Shown here piece by piece: positions 52,629 to 61,876 of a DNA stretch of 64,000 bases (positions within the stretch are counted from its first letter, which is position 1; every line of letters begins with the position of its first letter). The stretch comes from Chitinophaga sp. Ak27 (lineage in GTDB: Bacteria; Bacteroidota; Bacteroidia; Chitinophagales; Chitinophagaceae): NCBI RefSeq assembly GCF_012726295.1, contig NZ_JABAOB010000002.1, positions 248,001 through 312,000 of the forward strand, read 5' to 3'. A program made the position numbers and the translations under genes. The notes beneath the pieces are model-generated. The model saw nothing but the letters and a program-made list of their open reading frames with translations. It was not told the origin of the DNA and searched no databases.

Positions 52629-52659
52629 CAAAAATATGGAACAACACTCCATTATCAAA
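52629..52659 (-). promoter_or_regulatory. Minus-strand Bacteroidota consensus promoter overlapping the susC start
   Basis: On the minus strand the TTTG -33 box (52659-52656), a 19-base spacer and the TATTTTTG -7 box (52636-52629) match the Bacteroidota consensus perfectly. The -7 box shares its outer base with the A of the susC ATG at 52636. Confidence 0.7.
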
Positions 52660-55600
52660 ATTCCCTTGTCCGGCCTGCCGCGACGCAGACAAATAATCCT
52701 GGTTATGAAATTGACTGCTGGTCTTCTTTTATTAACCTTACTACAGGTAAGTGCGAAAACGTTCTCGCAAACGGTGACCCTGAAAGGCCACCGGCTGCCG
52801 CTAGAACAGGTATTCGATCGCATTAAAGATCAAACAGGCTACGCATTTGTATACGATGCTAACCTGATCAAAAAAGCCAGTCCACTGGAAATAGATATTA
52901 AAAATATGCCGCTGGCCACCGCGCTTACGCTCATCGGCAAAGGGCAACCCTTTACCTGCGAAATCAGGCACAAGATCATCGTAGTAAAGGAAAATCCGGC
53001 TATTGTCACTGCATCATCCGCCACCACACCGGTGCTGTTGCAAAGCATCAGCGGAAAAGTGCTCGATGAAAAAGGCAACGCCGTGGAAAATGCTACGGTA
53101 ACACTCCTGCCCGGTGCCAAAGGCGCTCTCACCGATGCCAAGGGCGCTTTTACCATACACGGCATAATGCCGGGAAACTATACCCTGCGCGTCACTTTCA
53201 TCGGCTTTGCTCCCCATGAACAAAAAATTACGGTAAATAAAGACCTGACGGGGTTGCAAGTAACGCTAAAAACATCTTCCAGCTCCCTCAACGATATCGT
53301 GATCGTAGGTTATGGCGCTACTAAAAAATCGGACCTCACCGGCTCGGTAGGTTCTGTCACAGCCGATCAGATCACCCAGGTAAACGCAGTATCCAACGTA
53401 TCCCAGGCGCTACAGGGGCAGGTGGCCGGCGTACAGGTCAACCAGGCCTCCGGGCAGCCGGGCGAATTTATGCGCATTAAAATCAGGGGTACTACCTCTA
53501 TCGGCGCCAGCAGTAGTCCCCTCTATGTAGTGGATGGACTGCCACTCGACGATTTATCAGCACAGCTAAACCCCGACGATATCGAACGGATGGAGGTACT
53601 GAAAGATGCTTCCGCTACTGCCATATACGGCTCCCGTGGCGCTAACGGCGTAGTGATGATCACCACGAAAAGAGGTAAAACCGGTAAAGCCAGGGTAAGC
53701 TATAGCGGCTACTATGGCATCCAACAACTGCGCAAAAAGATCAACCTGGTCAACGCCAGGGAATTTGCTGCCCTGCAGAACGAAGTCGCAAAAAATGACG
53801 GTACCCCTTTACCATGGACGGCTGCCCAGATCGACTCCCTGAGCGGCAAAGGCAACGACTGGCAGGACCTGGTATACCGCAAAGCGCCGGTACAGGATCA
53901 TAATATTTCCATCTCCGGTGGAAACGAAAATACCCGCTATTTTACGTCCTTCGGCTACTTCAATCAACAAGGGATTATTGATAACTCTTCTTTCAAAAGG
54001 TTTTCCTTCCGCACCAACCTGGATCAAAAATTATCAGACCGTTTTAACATTACTTCCAACCTGTCGCTACAGCAGTCGCGCTACGCCCAGGCCCAATACC
54101 AGGGCGCAGAAGGCGGTGGTGGCGTTCCGTGGACCACCATGGTGATACCACCTACTCAGCCTGTATATAATCCCGATGGCTCTTATACCCGGTTTACCGG
54201 CGTTCCCTGGGGAGAATCCAATCCTGTAGGCATCTCCAGAGAATTATACCAGCCTTCCAGTTCCATGCGCATTATTGGTAATGTAGCATTGAATTACAAT
54301 ATTGCTCCCGGCCTGGTACTGAAGCTCTCCGGTGGTATCGATAAAAATGATACGAAAGAGGACTACTATGCCCCGGGCACAATTACCATTGGTCGTGGTA
54401 CGGATAAAGATGGTAACCCCATTTCCGGCGTGGCACGAAAGAACTACTACGGCACTTTCACTTTCATCAATGAAAATACGCTCAGCTACAACAGAACTTT
54501 TGGTAGCCATACCATCGATGCGGTAGGGGGTATCACTTACCAGCAAACCTCGTCTGATGGGTTGTATAGTAACGATGCTACTGGTTTTATTACGGATCTC
54601 TATAAAAACAATAACCTGGGAGCAGCAGTAGTACCTGCACAGCCTTCCAGCAACTACAACGACTATAAACTGGTATCTTACCTGGGCAGGATCAATTATA
54701 ACTTTAAAGGGAAATACTACGCTACTTTTACCGGCAGATATGATGGTTCTTCCAAGTTTGGGCGCGATAATAAATTCGCGTTTTTCCCGTCAGCCGCCCT
54801 GAGCTGGAATGTATCGCAGGAAGACTTCCTGAAAAACAGCCAACAGGTTACCAACCTGAAGCTTCGCCTCAGCTACGGCGCGGCGGGCAACCAGGCCATC
54901 AATCCTTACCAGACGCTGGCTACCGTAAGCAATACGCCGGTAGTATTCAACAACACCCAATATAACGGATTCTATCCCTCGTCACTCGATAATGCCGGCC
55001 TGAAATGGGAAACTACCCGGCAACTCGACGCCGGGTTTGACCTGGGCCTGGTCAAAGACCGGGTACAGGTAACGGCAGACTACTACCATAAACGCACCAG
55101 CGACCTGCTGCTGCAAGTAAACCTGCCTTCTTCCAGCGGTTATAATTCCGTAATTCAAAACGTGGGGGTGGTACAAAACCAGGGCTTCGAATTCCAGGTA
55201 AATTCCATTAATCTGGATGGTGCGCTCACCTGGAAATCAGGTTTGAATATCACAAGCAACCGCACTAAGGTGCTGGATCTGGGCAAGGACGCACAGGGTA
55301 ATAAAATTACCTATAAAGAAATTGGCCCCGGTGGCAACTGGTTCCCTACCATCGTTGGCCAGTCCATGATGCAGTTGTATGGCTATACCGTTACCGGCGT
55401 GTATCAGACCGACCAGGAAGCGATCGATAACGGCGAACCTTCCAAACATGCCGGCGATTATAAGTTTAAAAACTGGGATGGAAAAGGTACAGTGAACGAC
55501 CAGGACGATCGTACCGTGATCTCTCACCTGGAGCCTAAGTTCACGTTCGGATTCAACAATAATTTCTCCTACAAAAATTTTGATCTGTCTATACTCTTCG

Positions 55601-56034
55601 TGGGTTCTTATGGTAACGATATCGTGAACGAATTCCGTAAATACAACATTACCATGAACGGGAAATGGGCGCCTACACAGGAAGCCTTTGATAACCGTTG
55701 GAAAGGAGCCGGTACGGGCAACAGCATCGACAAGCCTTCGGCCAACAGTGGCAACTCTATCCGCGACTATGCCAACAGCCTTTGGGTAGAAGATGGATCC
55801 TACCTGCGTTTGCGGGATATCACCCTCGGATATACTTTCTCTGCGAAACAATTATCGTTTGCTAAATTATCGTCTATCCGGGTGTATGTAAGTGCACAAA
55901 ACTGGCTTACCATTACCAACTATTCCGGTTACGATCCTGAAGTATCGTGGGCGATCCCTACCATCAATGGGTGGGACAGGGGCAATTATCCTTCCACCAA
56001 ATCTATTACGGTAGGTGCAAAAGTTAATTTTTAA
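52636..56034 (+). CDS. SusC/RagA TonB-dependent receptor with STN signalling domain
   Basis: A 1132-residue outer-membrane transporter. I start at the ATG at 52636; the frame continues upstream only to a TTG at 52603. A signal peptide ('LLLLTLLQVSAKTFSQ') is followed by an STN domain at about 45-115 ('LPLEQVFDRIKDQTGYAFVY'), a carboxypeptidase-regulatory-like domain at about 135-215 ('GKVLDEKGNAVENATVTL'), the SusC linker 'DIVIVGYGATKKSDLTGSVG' near 222, the plug, and a 22-strand barrel. The STN domain marks it as a transducer for FecR. The SusD gene follows 18 bases downstream. Confidence 0.95.
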   Translation: MEQHSIIKIPLSGLPRRRQIILVMKLTAGLLLLTLLQVSAKTFSQTVTLKGHRLPLEQVFDRIKDQTGYAFVYDANLIKKASPLEIDIKNMPLATALTLIGKGQPFTCEIRHKIIVVKENPAIVTASSATTPVLLQSISGKVLDEKGNAVENATVTLLPGAKGALTDAKGAFTIHGIMPGNYTLRVTFIGFAPHEQKITVNKDLTGLQVTLKTSSSSLNDIVIVGYGATKKSDLTGSVGSVTADQITQVNAVSNVSQALQGQVAGVQVNQASGQPGEFMRIKIRGTTSIGASSSPLYVVDGLPLDDLSAQLNPDDIERMEVLKDASATAIYGSRGANGVVMITTKRGKTGKARVSYSGYYGIQQLRKKINLVNAREFAALQNEVAKNDGTPLPWTAAQIDSLSGKGNDWQDLVYRKAPVQDHNISISGGNENTRYFTSFGYFNQQGIIDNSSFKRFSFRTNLDQKLSDRFNITSNLSLQQSRYAQAQYQGAEGGGGVPWTTMVIPPTQPVYNPDGSYTRFTGVPWGESNPVGISRELYQPSSSMRIIGNVALNYNIAPGLVLKLSGGIDKNDTKEDYYAPGTITIGRGTDKDGNPISGVARKNYYGTFTFINENTLSYNRTFGSHTIDAVGGITYQQTSSDGLYSNDATGFITDLYKNNNLGAAVVPAQPSSNYNDYKLVSYLGRINYNFKGKYYATFTGRYDGSSKFGRDNKFAFFPSAALSWNVSQEDFLKNSQQVTNLKLRLSYGAAGNQAINPYQTLATVSNTPVVFNNTQYNGFYPSSLDNAGLKWETTRQLDAGFDLGLVKDRVQVTADYYHKRTSDLLLQVNLPSSSGYNSVIQNVGVVQNQGFEFQVNSINLDGALTWKSGLNITSNRTKVLDLGKDAQGNKITYKEIGPGGNWFPTIVGQSMMQLYGYTVTGVYQTDQEAIDNGEPSKHAGDYKFKNWDGKGTVNDQDDRTVISHLEPKFTFGFNNNFSYKNFDLSILFVGSYGNDIVNEFRKYNITMNGKWAPTQEAFDNRWKGAGTGNSIDKPSANSGNSIRDYANSLWVEDGSYLRLRDITLGYTFSAKQLSFAKLSSIRVYVSAQNWLTITNYSGYDPEVSWAIPTINGWDRGNYPSTKSITVGAKVNF

Positions 56035-56052
56035 CATTGAAAATGTAGAGAG

Positions 56053-57486
56053 ATGAAATACTATTTTTTATTGCTCGTCACCATATGCCCGGTGTTCTTC
56101 CTGTTGCCGGCCTGTAAAAAAACACTGGAAGAAAATCCACGCTCCTCTATCAGCCCGGATACCTATTTTACCAGCCCTGAAAGTTATGAGTCGGCGGTAA
56201 TAGGTGTGTACGATGGCTTACCACTGAATGTGACAGCGCTCAATGAAATGTTTTCTGATATCTATGGTACGCCACAGCCGGCAGAACAGGCATTGCCTGT
56301 TTATCAAAACCAGCCATCCGCCAATTTCTATTCCTCCGGAACGGCCTGGTCAGTGCCATACGCCATGATTAAGAACGCCAATTTCATCCTGGATAAATTA
56401 CCGGCCGCACCACTGTCCGATGCAAAGAAAATCCAGCTCACCGCGGAAGCCAGGTGCTTACGCGGCTATGCCTTCTTTTACCTGGTGCAGATGTTTGGCG
56501 ATGTGCCCATGCCTTTAAAAGCCGCTACCAATTATAAAGACGTGCAGCTGCCCCGTACACCACAGGCCGACGTATATAACCAATTGCTGGGCGACCTTGA
56601 ATATGCGGAAGCTAATTTGCCGGATGGTGCAGCACAACAGGGGCGATTATATAAACTGGTGGCCACCGCATTGCTGGCCAAAGTGTACCTCACTACCGCC
56701 GGTAATCCCATGCACCTCACGGCTAATTATACCAAAGCGCGTGATAAGGCACTGGCGGTCATCTCCTCTGGTAAGTTTACATTGAGAGATGACTATGCCA
56801 CCGTGTTTCATAACACCGCTTATACCAGCGAATCTATTTGGGAAAAACAATACATTCCCGGCAGAACCAGCAATCCGCTGCATAGCCTGGCATCGCCTGC
56901 GCCCGGATACCAACCCATCATTTTACCGGCTACCTGGTTTATCAACAGTTACCCGGCCGGTGATCAGCGCAAGGCCTGGGGCATTAAAATCAACTATCCT
57001 TCTCCGGCAGGTGGCACACTGCCCGCTTTTTTTACTAAGTTTGTCGACCTTACTACCATCGATCAGAACATAGGTCCGTCTACAGTATTGGTGCCTTATT
57101 CCTTCCCAATATTACGGTTGGCCGAAATGTACCTGATCGCAGCAGAGGCAGAGAATGAAGTCAACGGGCCAGCTATGGCGTATCAGTACGTGAACAAAAT
57201 CCGCTGGCGCGCCAGGATCAACAAAAGCAGCATTACAGATGTACCAGACCTGAAAGGGCTCACCAAAGACCAGCTCCGCGATGCCATCATCATGGAACGT
57301 AAATGGGAATTGTCGAATGAAGGAGATGCATGGTTCGATTTGAAACGTACCAATACCTTCCAGCATATTCAAACGGTAAGGGGCTCCTCGTTAAGTGTGC
57401 CCATCGGTCCCTATAACCAAACATGGCTGATCCCTGCACAGGAAATCACCAACAATAATATTCAGCAAAATCCACAGTATCACTAG
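56053..57486 (+). CDS. RagB/SusD-family lipoprotein
   Basis: A 477-residue SusD homologue, the substrate-binding lid of the SusC encoded just upstream. The lipobox is 'FFLLPACKK' (Cys21). Family markers are 'EARCLRGYAFFYLVQMFGDVPM' near residue 137, 'ILRLAEMYLIAAEAENEV' near 355, 'IIMERKWELSNEGDAWFDLKR' near 415, and a C-terminus ending 'IPAQEITNNNIQQNPQYH', the usual N-P variant ending. The gene is 22 bases before the beta-helix gene, so all three probably share a transcript. Confidence 0.94.
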   Translation: MKYYFLLLVTICPVFFLLPACKKTLEENPRSSISPDTYFTSPESYESAVIGVYDGLPLNVTALNEMFSDIYGTPQPAEQALPVYQNQPSANFYSSGTAWSVPYAMIKNANFILDKLPAAPLSDAKKIQLTAEARCLRGYAFFYLVQMFGDVPMPLKAATNYKDVQLPRTPQADVYNQLLGDLEYAEANLPDGAAQQGRLYKLVATALLAKVYLTTAGNPMHLTANYTKARDKALAVISSGKFTLRDDYATVFHNTAYTSESIWEKQYIPGRTSNPLHSLASPAPGYQPIILPATWFINSYPAGDQRKAWGIKINYPSPAGGTLPAFFTKFVDLTTIDQNIGPSTVLVPYSFPILRLAEMYLIAAEAENEVNGPAMAYQYVNKIRWRARINKSSITDVPDLKGLTKDQLRDAIIMERKWELSNEGDAWFDLKRTNTFQHIQTVRGSSLSVPIGPYNQTWLIPAQEITNNNIQQNPQYH

Positions 57487-57508
57487 TCAATTTTTATCGC
57501 AGGAACAT

Positions 57509-59848
57509 ATGAAACGATTACTCTTCTTTTGTTGTATGCTGTTCTCCGCCCACCTGGGGAAAGCACAAACTGTCTGGCACGTAGCTATCAATGGTAATGA
57601 CAGCCATAGCGGCACTGCGGCCCAACCTTTGAAAACACCGGGTAAAGCGGTGGAATTAGCCATCAAACGAAAGAACGAGCAGGCCGTTATCCTCCTGCAT
57701 GGGGGCACTTACTACCTGGAAAAGGAAATCAACCTGCAGGCCGCCAACATGGCCTGCAGGAGCCTCGAAATACGCGCGTACGATAACGAGCCGGTGTTTA
57801 TCAGCGCTGGGCAAAAGTTGTCGCTCACCTGGACACCTTACAAAAACGGGATCTATAAAGCCGTAGTGCCCACAGGTATTACTTTTGAACGCCTGTACAT
57901 AAACGGGCAACTGCAGGTACTGGCCCGCTATCCTAACTATGATTCCACCGCTAAAGTATTTCATGGCACCGCCGCCGACGCCCTGGAAAAGGCAGCCCAA
58001 TGGAAACACCCGGAAAACAGCTACGTACATGCGTTACATGCATACGACTGGGGAGGCTTCCACTACCGCGTTACCGGCGTTAAAAATAATCAGCTGGCGC
58101 TGGAAGGCGGCTGGCAAAACAACCGCCCCAACGGCCTGCACAAAGAGTTCCGCTTCGTGGAAAATAACCTGGAAGCGCTCGACGCTCCCGGCGAATGGTT
58201 TCTTGATCAACAGCAACACTTGTTGTATTACTATCCAACAGCAGCTGTTCAACTGCCTGCCGCCCGCATAGAGGTAGCCCGGCTAAAGAAAAGTATCGTA
58301 TTAAAAGGCAGCGCCGCTAAACCAGTAAAAAACATAACCCTGCGCGGGCTACAGTTTGTGCATAATGAGCGTACTTTCATGGAAACGAAGGAGCCGCTGC
58401 TGCGCAGCGACTGGACCATCTACCGTGGCGCCGCCGTATTGCTTGATGGAACGGAAAACTGCCGCATCATCGACTGCGGCTTCACTAACTTAGGAGGCAA
58501 CGCCATCATGTTGAGCAATTATAACCGCCATGATACGATCAGCGGTTGCGAAATACAGCACGTGGGCGCCAGCGCTATTGCGTTTGTAGGCGATGCCAAA
58601 GCAGTACGGTCTCCTAATTTCCGTTATGAAGACTTTACGCCATATGCACAGCTGGATAAGACACCTGGCCCCGCCAGCAATAACTATCCGCAGGAATGCG
58701 TGGCTGATAACAACCTGGTACATCATGTAGGGGAGATAGAAAAACAAGCAACGGGTGTAGAAATAGAAATTTCGTCCCATATTGCAGTCACACATAATAG
58801 CATCTATAATACGCCCCGTGCCGGTATTAACATTGGCGACGGCTGTTTCGGCGGTCACCTGCTGGCTTATAATGATGTGTTTAATACCGTACTGGAAACC
58901 GGCGACCATGGCGCCTTTAACTCTTGGGGGCGCGACCGCTTCTGGGCTGCCAACCGCGGGTATATGGACAGCCTGGTGGCTGTACACCCGGAACTGATAT
59001 TCCTGGATGTACAGGAACCGGTAACCATCCGCAATAATCGTTTCCGCTGCGATCATGGTTGGGATATCGACCTGGACGACGGTTCTTCCAACTACCAGAT
59101 CTATAATAACGTTTGCCTCAATGGGGGCCTTAAACTCCGGGAAGGCTTTGGCCGCATCGTGAAAAACAATATTATGATCAACAACTCTTTCCACCCGCAT
59201 GTATGGTTTAAAAACAGCGGTGATGTGTTTGAACACAATATTGTTACCCGTAAATATTTTCCTATCGAAATCAATTACTGGGGCAAAAGTATCGACTACA
59301 ACCTCTTCCCCGACGATGCGGCATTGCAGGAGGCCCGTAGCAACAGCACCGATGTGCACAGCGTGGTCGGTGATCCGCAGTTCATTAATCCACAGGAGGG
59401 CGACTATACCGTAGCAGCTACTTCGCCGGCGCTGCGGATTGGCTTCAATAACATCCCGATGGATAGCTTTGGTGTAATGCAGCCCCGGTTACGCAACCTG
59501 GCTGCGAAACCTGTTATCCCGGTGTTTATGAGCAGCAGTCCCGACGCCGCAGCGGTACCGGTTGATTTCCTGGGCGGGAAGATTAAATCCATTTCCGGCC
59601 TGGGAGAACGCTCCGCCTATGGCCTGGCCGATGAGTCGGGAGTCGTCATTGTAGCAGCCAATGCCGGTAGCCTGCTGGCTGCCTCAGGACTGAAAGCGAA
59701 AGATGTGATCATCTCTTCCGGCGGGCATCCTGTAAAAACTGCCAAAGACCTGCTGGAATTGGCCCAGGGGGCTTCCTGGAAAAGCAGTATTCCGGTAGTG
59801 ATTATGCGTAACCAACAGCAGCAGGAAGTTACGCTGAAACTGAAGTAA
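57509..59848 (+). CDS. Secreted right-handed beta-helix protein with C-terminal PDZ domain (GH141-like?)
   Basis: A 779-residue exported protein (signal peptide 'LFSAHLGKAQ'). Residues about 20-90 open with 'VAINGNDSHSGTAAQPLKT', typical of parallel beta-helix glycan enzymes. The helix runs to about residue 640 with motifs 'LRGLQFVHNERTF', 'DHGAFNSWGRDRFW' near 467 and 'GWDIDLDDGSSNYQIYNNV' near 515. Conserved acidic residues there could be catalytic, as in GH141-like enzymes; this assignment is tentative. Residues about 680-779 form a PDZ domain ('AASGLKAKDVIISSGGHPVK'). It is the third gene of the susC-susD transcript and probably degrades the imported glycan. Confidence 0.86.
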   Translation: MKRLLFFCCMLFSAHLGKAQTVWHVAINGNDSHSGTAAQPLKTPGKAVELAIKRKNEQAVILLHGGTYYLEKEINLQAANMACRSLEIRAYDNEPVFISAGQKLSLTWTPYKNGIYKAVVPTGITFERLYINGQLQVLARYPNYDSTAKVFHGTAADALEKAAQWKHPENSYVHALHAYDWGGFHYRVTGVKNNQLALEGGWQNNRPNGLHKEFRFVENNLEALDAPGEWFLDQQQHLLYYYPTAAVQLPAARIEVARLKKSIVLKGSAAKPVKNITLRGLQFVHNERTFMETKEPLLRSDWTIYRGAAVLLDGTENCRIIDCGFTNLGGNAIMLSNYNRHDTISGCEIQHVGASAIAFVGDAKAVRSPNFRYEDFTPYAQLDKTPGPASNNYPQECVADNNLVHHVGEIEKQATGVEIEISSHIAVTHNSIYNTPRAGINIGDGCFGGHLLAYNDVFNTVLETGDHGAFNSWGRDRFWAANRGYMDSLVAVHPELIFLDVQEPVTIRNNRFRCDHGWDIDLDDGSSNYQIYNNVCLNGGLKLREGFGRIVKNNIMINNSFHPHVWFKNSGDVFEHNIVTRKYFPIEINYWGKSIDYNLFPDDAALQEARSNSTDVHSVVGDPQFINPQEGDYTVAATSPALRIGFNNIPMDSFGVMQPRLRNLAAKPVIPVFMSSSPDAAAVPVDFLGGKIKSISGLGERSAYGLADESGVVIVAANAGSLLAASGLKAKDVIISSGGHPVKTAKDLLELAQGASWKSSIPVVIMRNQQQQEVTLKLK

Positions 59849-59873
59849 ACGAAACTCAACAGCTACTTGCCGT

Positions 59874-59910
59874 CAGCCGGACAACCAACGAGGTCGTCCG
59901 GCTTTTTTCT
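59874..59910 (+). terminator. Terminator of the susC-susD-beta-helix operon
   Basis: The stem 'AGCCGGAC' pairs with 'GTCCGGCT' around a 13-base loop and runs into a T-tract, 26 bases after the stop codon. Confidence 0.9.
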
Positions 59911-59997
59911 TTTGCAGAAATATTTGATAGTCTAGCTGGTTTTGTATTATTTATTAAAAAGTAATCGCTTTTACCAGAAAAATTTTATTTTGTGGCT

Positions 59998-60585
59998 ATG
60001 CACGTGACTATGGAGGAGTTACTTTACCGCATACAATTTCACGATGATCAACTCGCTTTCAAAGCGCTGTACCAGCAGCAGGTATTCAGGTTATACCAGT
60101 TTGCCTTTGCTTTCGTAAAACAGCGCCAGCCAGCGGAAGAAATAGTGAATGACGTATTTGTAAAGCTTTGGGAAAAGCGACACCAGCTGGATAAGATCGG
60201 GCAGATAAGAGTGTACCTGTATGTGGCGGTAAAGAATGCCGCGCTAAACCAGCTTCGCCGGTCTTCCATCTTTACAGAAACAGATCTCGACTCGCTCCAT
60301 GTACAGCATTTCCGGCTCGAAGCTGACACGGAGCAGTTGCTGCTCACCCACGAGCTACAGCAGGCGATTGCTTCGGCCGTAGAACAATTGCCTCCTAAAT
60401 GCAAAATGATCTTCAAGCTGGTAAAGCAGGATGAACTATCATACAAAGAGGTGGCAGGCATCCTCGGTATCTCTCCTAAAACGGTAGATGCCCAACTGGC
60501 CATTGCCGTAAAAAAGCTCGCCGCCCGCCTCCAATGTTTTGCCCCCGTACATGCCCTCCCGGATGCCGGCGGAAAGAATGACTAA
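59998..60585 (+). CDS. ECF sigma factor (FecI-like)
   Basis: A 195-residue ECF sigma factor. Region 2 is at about residues 20-85 ('AFKALYQQQVFRLYQFAFAF', 'PAEEIVNDVFVKLWEKRHQL'), and region 4 at about 125-180 ('LPPKCKMIFKLVKQDELSYKEVAGILGISPKTV'). I use the ATG at 59998; a GTG at 59992 and an ATG at 60010 are alternatives. It begins a second ECF-FecR-SusC module directly behind the first, with FecR 95 bases downstream. Its promoter targets probably include the susC at 61876. Confidence 0.93.
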   Translation: MHVTMEELLYRIQFHDDQLAFKALYQQQVFRLYQFAFAFVKQRQPAEEIVNDVFVKLWEKRHQLDKIGQIRVYLYVAVKNAALNQLRRSSIFTETDLDSLHVQHFRLEADTEQLLLTHELQQAIASAVEQLPPKCKMIFKLVKQDELSYKEVAGILGISPKTVDAQLAIAVKKLAARLQCFAPVHALPDAGGKND

Positions 60586-60680
60586 GCCCTTCTCTCTATC
60601 TCTCAAAAAAAATATTTTCCCCCCTTTTAGGGAATCGCGGTTTGCCCCGTGTCCTTATACACAGGTCCTATTTGAATGAA

Positions 60681-61685
60681 ATGAAATCTGAAAGAATAGC
60701 AGTATTGATGGCAAAAAAGGCCAGCCGGTCTGCCAGCCAGGAAGAGCTGGAAGAACTGGATCAATTGCTGGCAGCGGATCCCGGTGCAGCTTTCACAGCT
60801 TCCATCATAGACAGGATGGGTAATAAGGCGGCCGGACAAATAGAATTTGCAGAGCAGGGCTGGGAGAAAATAGCGCCCCGTCTGTCTGCCGCGCCAGTTA
60901 CTGCCCTGCGCATTAAACGTGGCTGGTGGGCTGCTGCCGCTGCGGCGGTAGTGGGACTAACGGCAACGGGCATAGGGTGGCAGTGGTGGCGTGAGCAGCA
61001 CCCTGCTATCGCCTCCCGGCAGGAAATTACCGCCCCGCTCGGGCAAACCATGAAAGCGCTGCTACCCGATGGTACCACGGTATGGCTAAATGCGGGGAGC
61101 AAGTTGAGCTACGACCAGCGCTTTAATAATAACAACCGTGATATCCATGTCAGTGGGGAAATATTCCTCGATGTAATAAAAGACGATGCCAGGCCCTTTG
61201 TAGTGCATACCCGCAAACTGGATGTACATGTACTGGGCACCAGCTTTAATATAAAAGCATACGATGATGATAACCGCTCAGAGGTAGCCGTAGTGGGAGG
61301 GAAGGTGCAGGTGGTGATGCACAACAGCCCGGAGAAAAAAGTAATCCTGTTGCCACATGAAAAACTGATTTTATCTACCACCGGAAAAACCGACAGCCTG
61401 TCGCTGGTCAATTTCGCCGAAATCAACGGGAAAGATAGCCTGGTGGCCGAAACCGCCTGGCGCGAGCAGAAGCTGGTGTTCAAAAATGAAACCTTCGAAT
61501 CAGTAGCCCGGAAAATGGAACGGCAGTTTAACGTCACCATCTCCTTCGAAGATGAAAGCCTGAAGAAAGAAATACTCAGCGGGGTATTTGAAAAAGAAGG
61601 GATCGTAAAGGCATTGAAACTGTTACAGATGACGACACCTTTCCATTTCCGTATCCAACAGCGACAAGTATATATATCTAGATAA
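60681..61685 (+). CDS. FecR-family anti-sigma factor
   Basis: A 334-residue anti-sigma factor. The ATG at 60681 ('MKSERIAVLMAKKA') is the likely start; the frame reaches back to a TTG at 60642. Cytoplasmic part about residues 1-78, one membrane helix at about 83-102 ('WWAAAAAAVVGLTATGIGW'), periplasmic FecR domain at about 115-220 ('LPDGTTVWLNAGSKLSYD', 'VSGEIFLDVIKDDARPF', 'VHVLGTSFNIKAYDD'), and a DUF4974-like end ('VFKNETFESVARKMERQFNV'). It pairs with the sigma factor upstream and receives its signal from the STN domain of the SusC that follows. Confidence 0.94.
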   Translation: MKSERIAVLMAKKASRSASQEELEELDQLLAADPGAAFTASIIDRMGNKAAGQIEFAEQGWEKIAPRLSAAPVTALRIKRGWWAAAAAAVVGLTATGIGWQWWREQHPAIASRQEITAPLGQTMKALLPDGTTVWLNAGSKLSYDQRFNNNNRDIHVSGEIFLDVIKDDARPFVVHTRKLDVHVLGTSFNIKAYDDDNRSEVAVVGGKVQVVMHNSPEKKVILLPHEKLILSTTGKTDSLSLVNFAEINGKDSLVAETAWREQKLVFKNETFESVARKMERQFNVTISFEDESLKKEILSGVFEKEGIVKALKLLQMTTPFHFRIQQRQVYISR

Positions 61686-61762
61686 CAGCGCACATTTTAT
61701 CAAACCAAAAACTACCTGTAATGAAAACACGCGTAAACAACTGCAGCACCTGACCAAACCAT

Positions 61763-61789
61763 AAAAAAAGGAAGAGCGGAGCTCTTCCT
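61763..61789 (-). terminator. Minus-strand terminator in the second FecR-SusC gap
   Basis: A perfect stem, 'AGGAAGAGC' with 'GCTCTTCCT' (9 bp, three-base loop), runs into seven T residues on the minus strand. On the plus strand it is followed by CAAAAGG, so it cannot be a normal terminator for fecR. Confidence 0.8.
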
Positions 61790-61864
61790 CAAAAGGCTTA
61801 TAGGTATCAACAGGGGTAAGCAGGCTTCGAAACTTCACTTACTCCCTTCTTTACAAACCTTTCT
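61763..61864 (-). ncRNA. Predicted antisense small RNA at the second susC leader (DonS-like)
   Basis: Same layout as at 52526-52624: a minus-strand -7 box (TAGATTTG) touches the susC start codon, and a hairpin followed by seven T residues ends the putative RNA after about 102 nt. The -33 box is weaker here. Agreement in length and position with the first locus makes chance less likely. Expression is not proven. Confidence 0.5.
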
Positions 61865-61868
61865 AAAA

Positions 61869-61876
61869 CAAATCTA
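61869..61876 (-). promoter_or_regulatory. Minus-strand -7 box overlapping the susC start codon
   Basis: TAGATTTG on the minus strand matches TAnnTTTG exactly and shares its outer base with the ATG at 61876. At the 19-base spacing the -33 position reads CCTG, two of four bases of TTTG. Confidence 0.45.
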
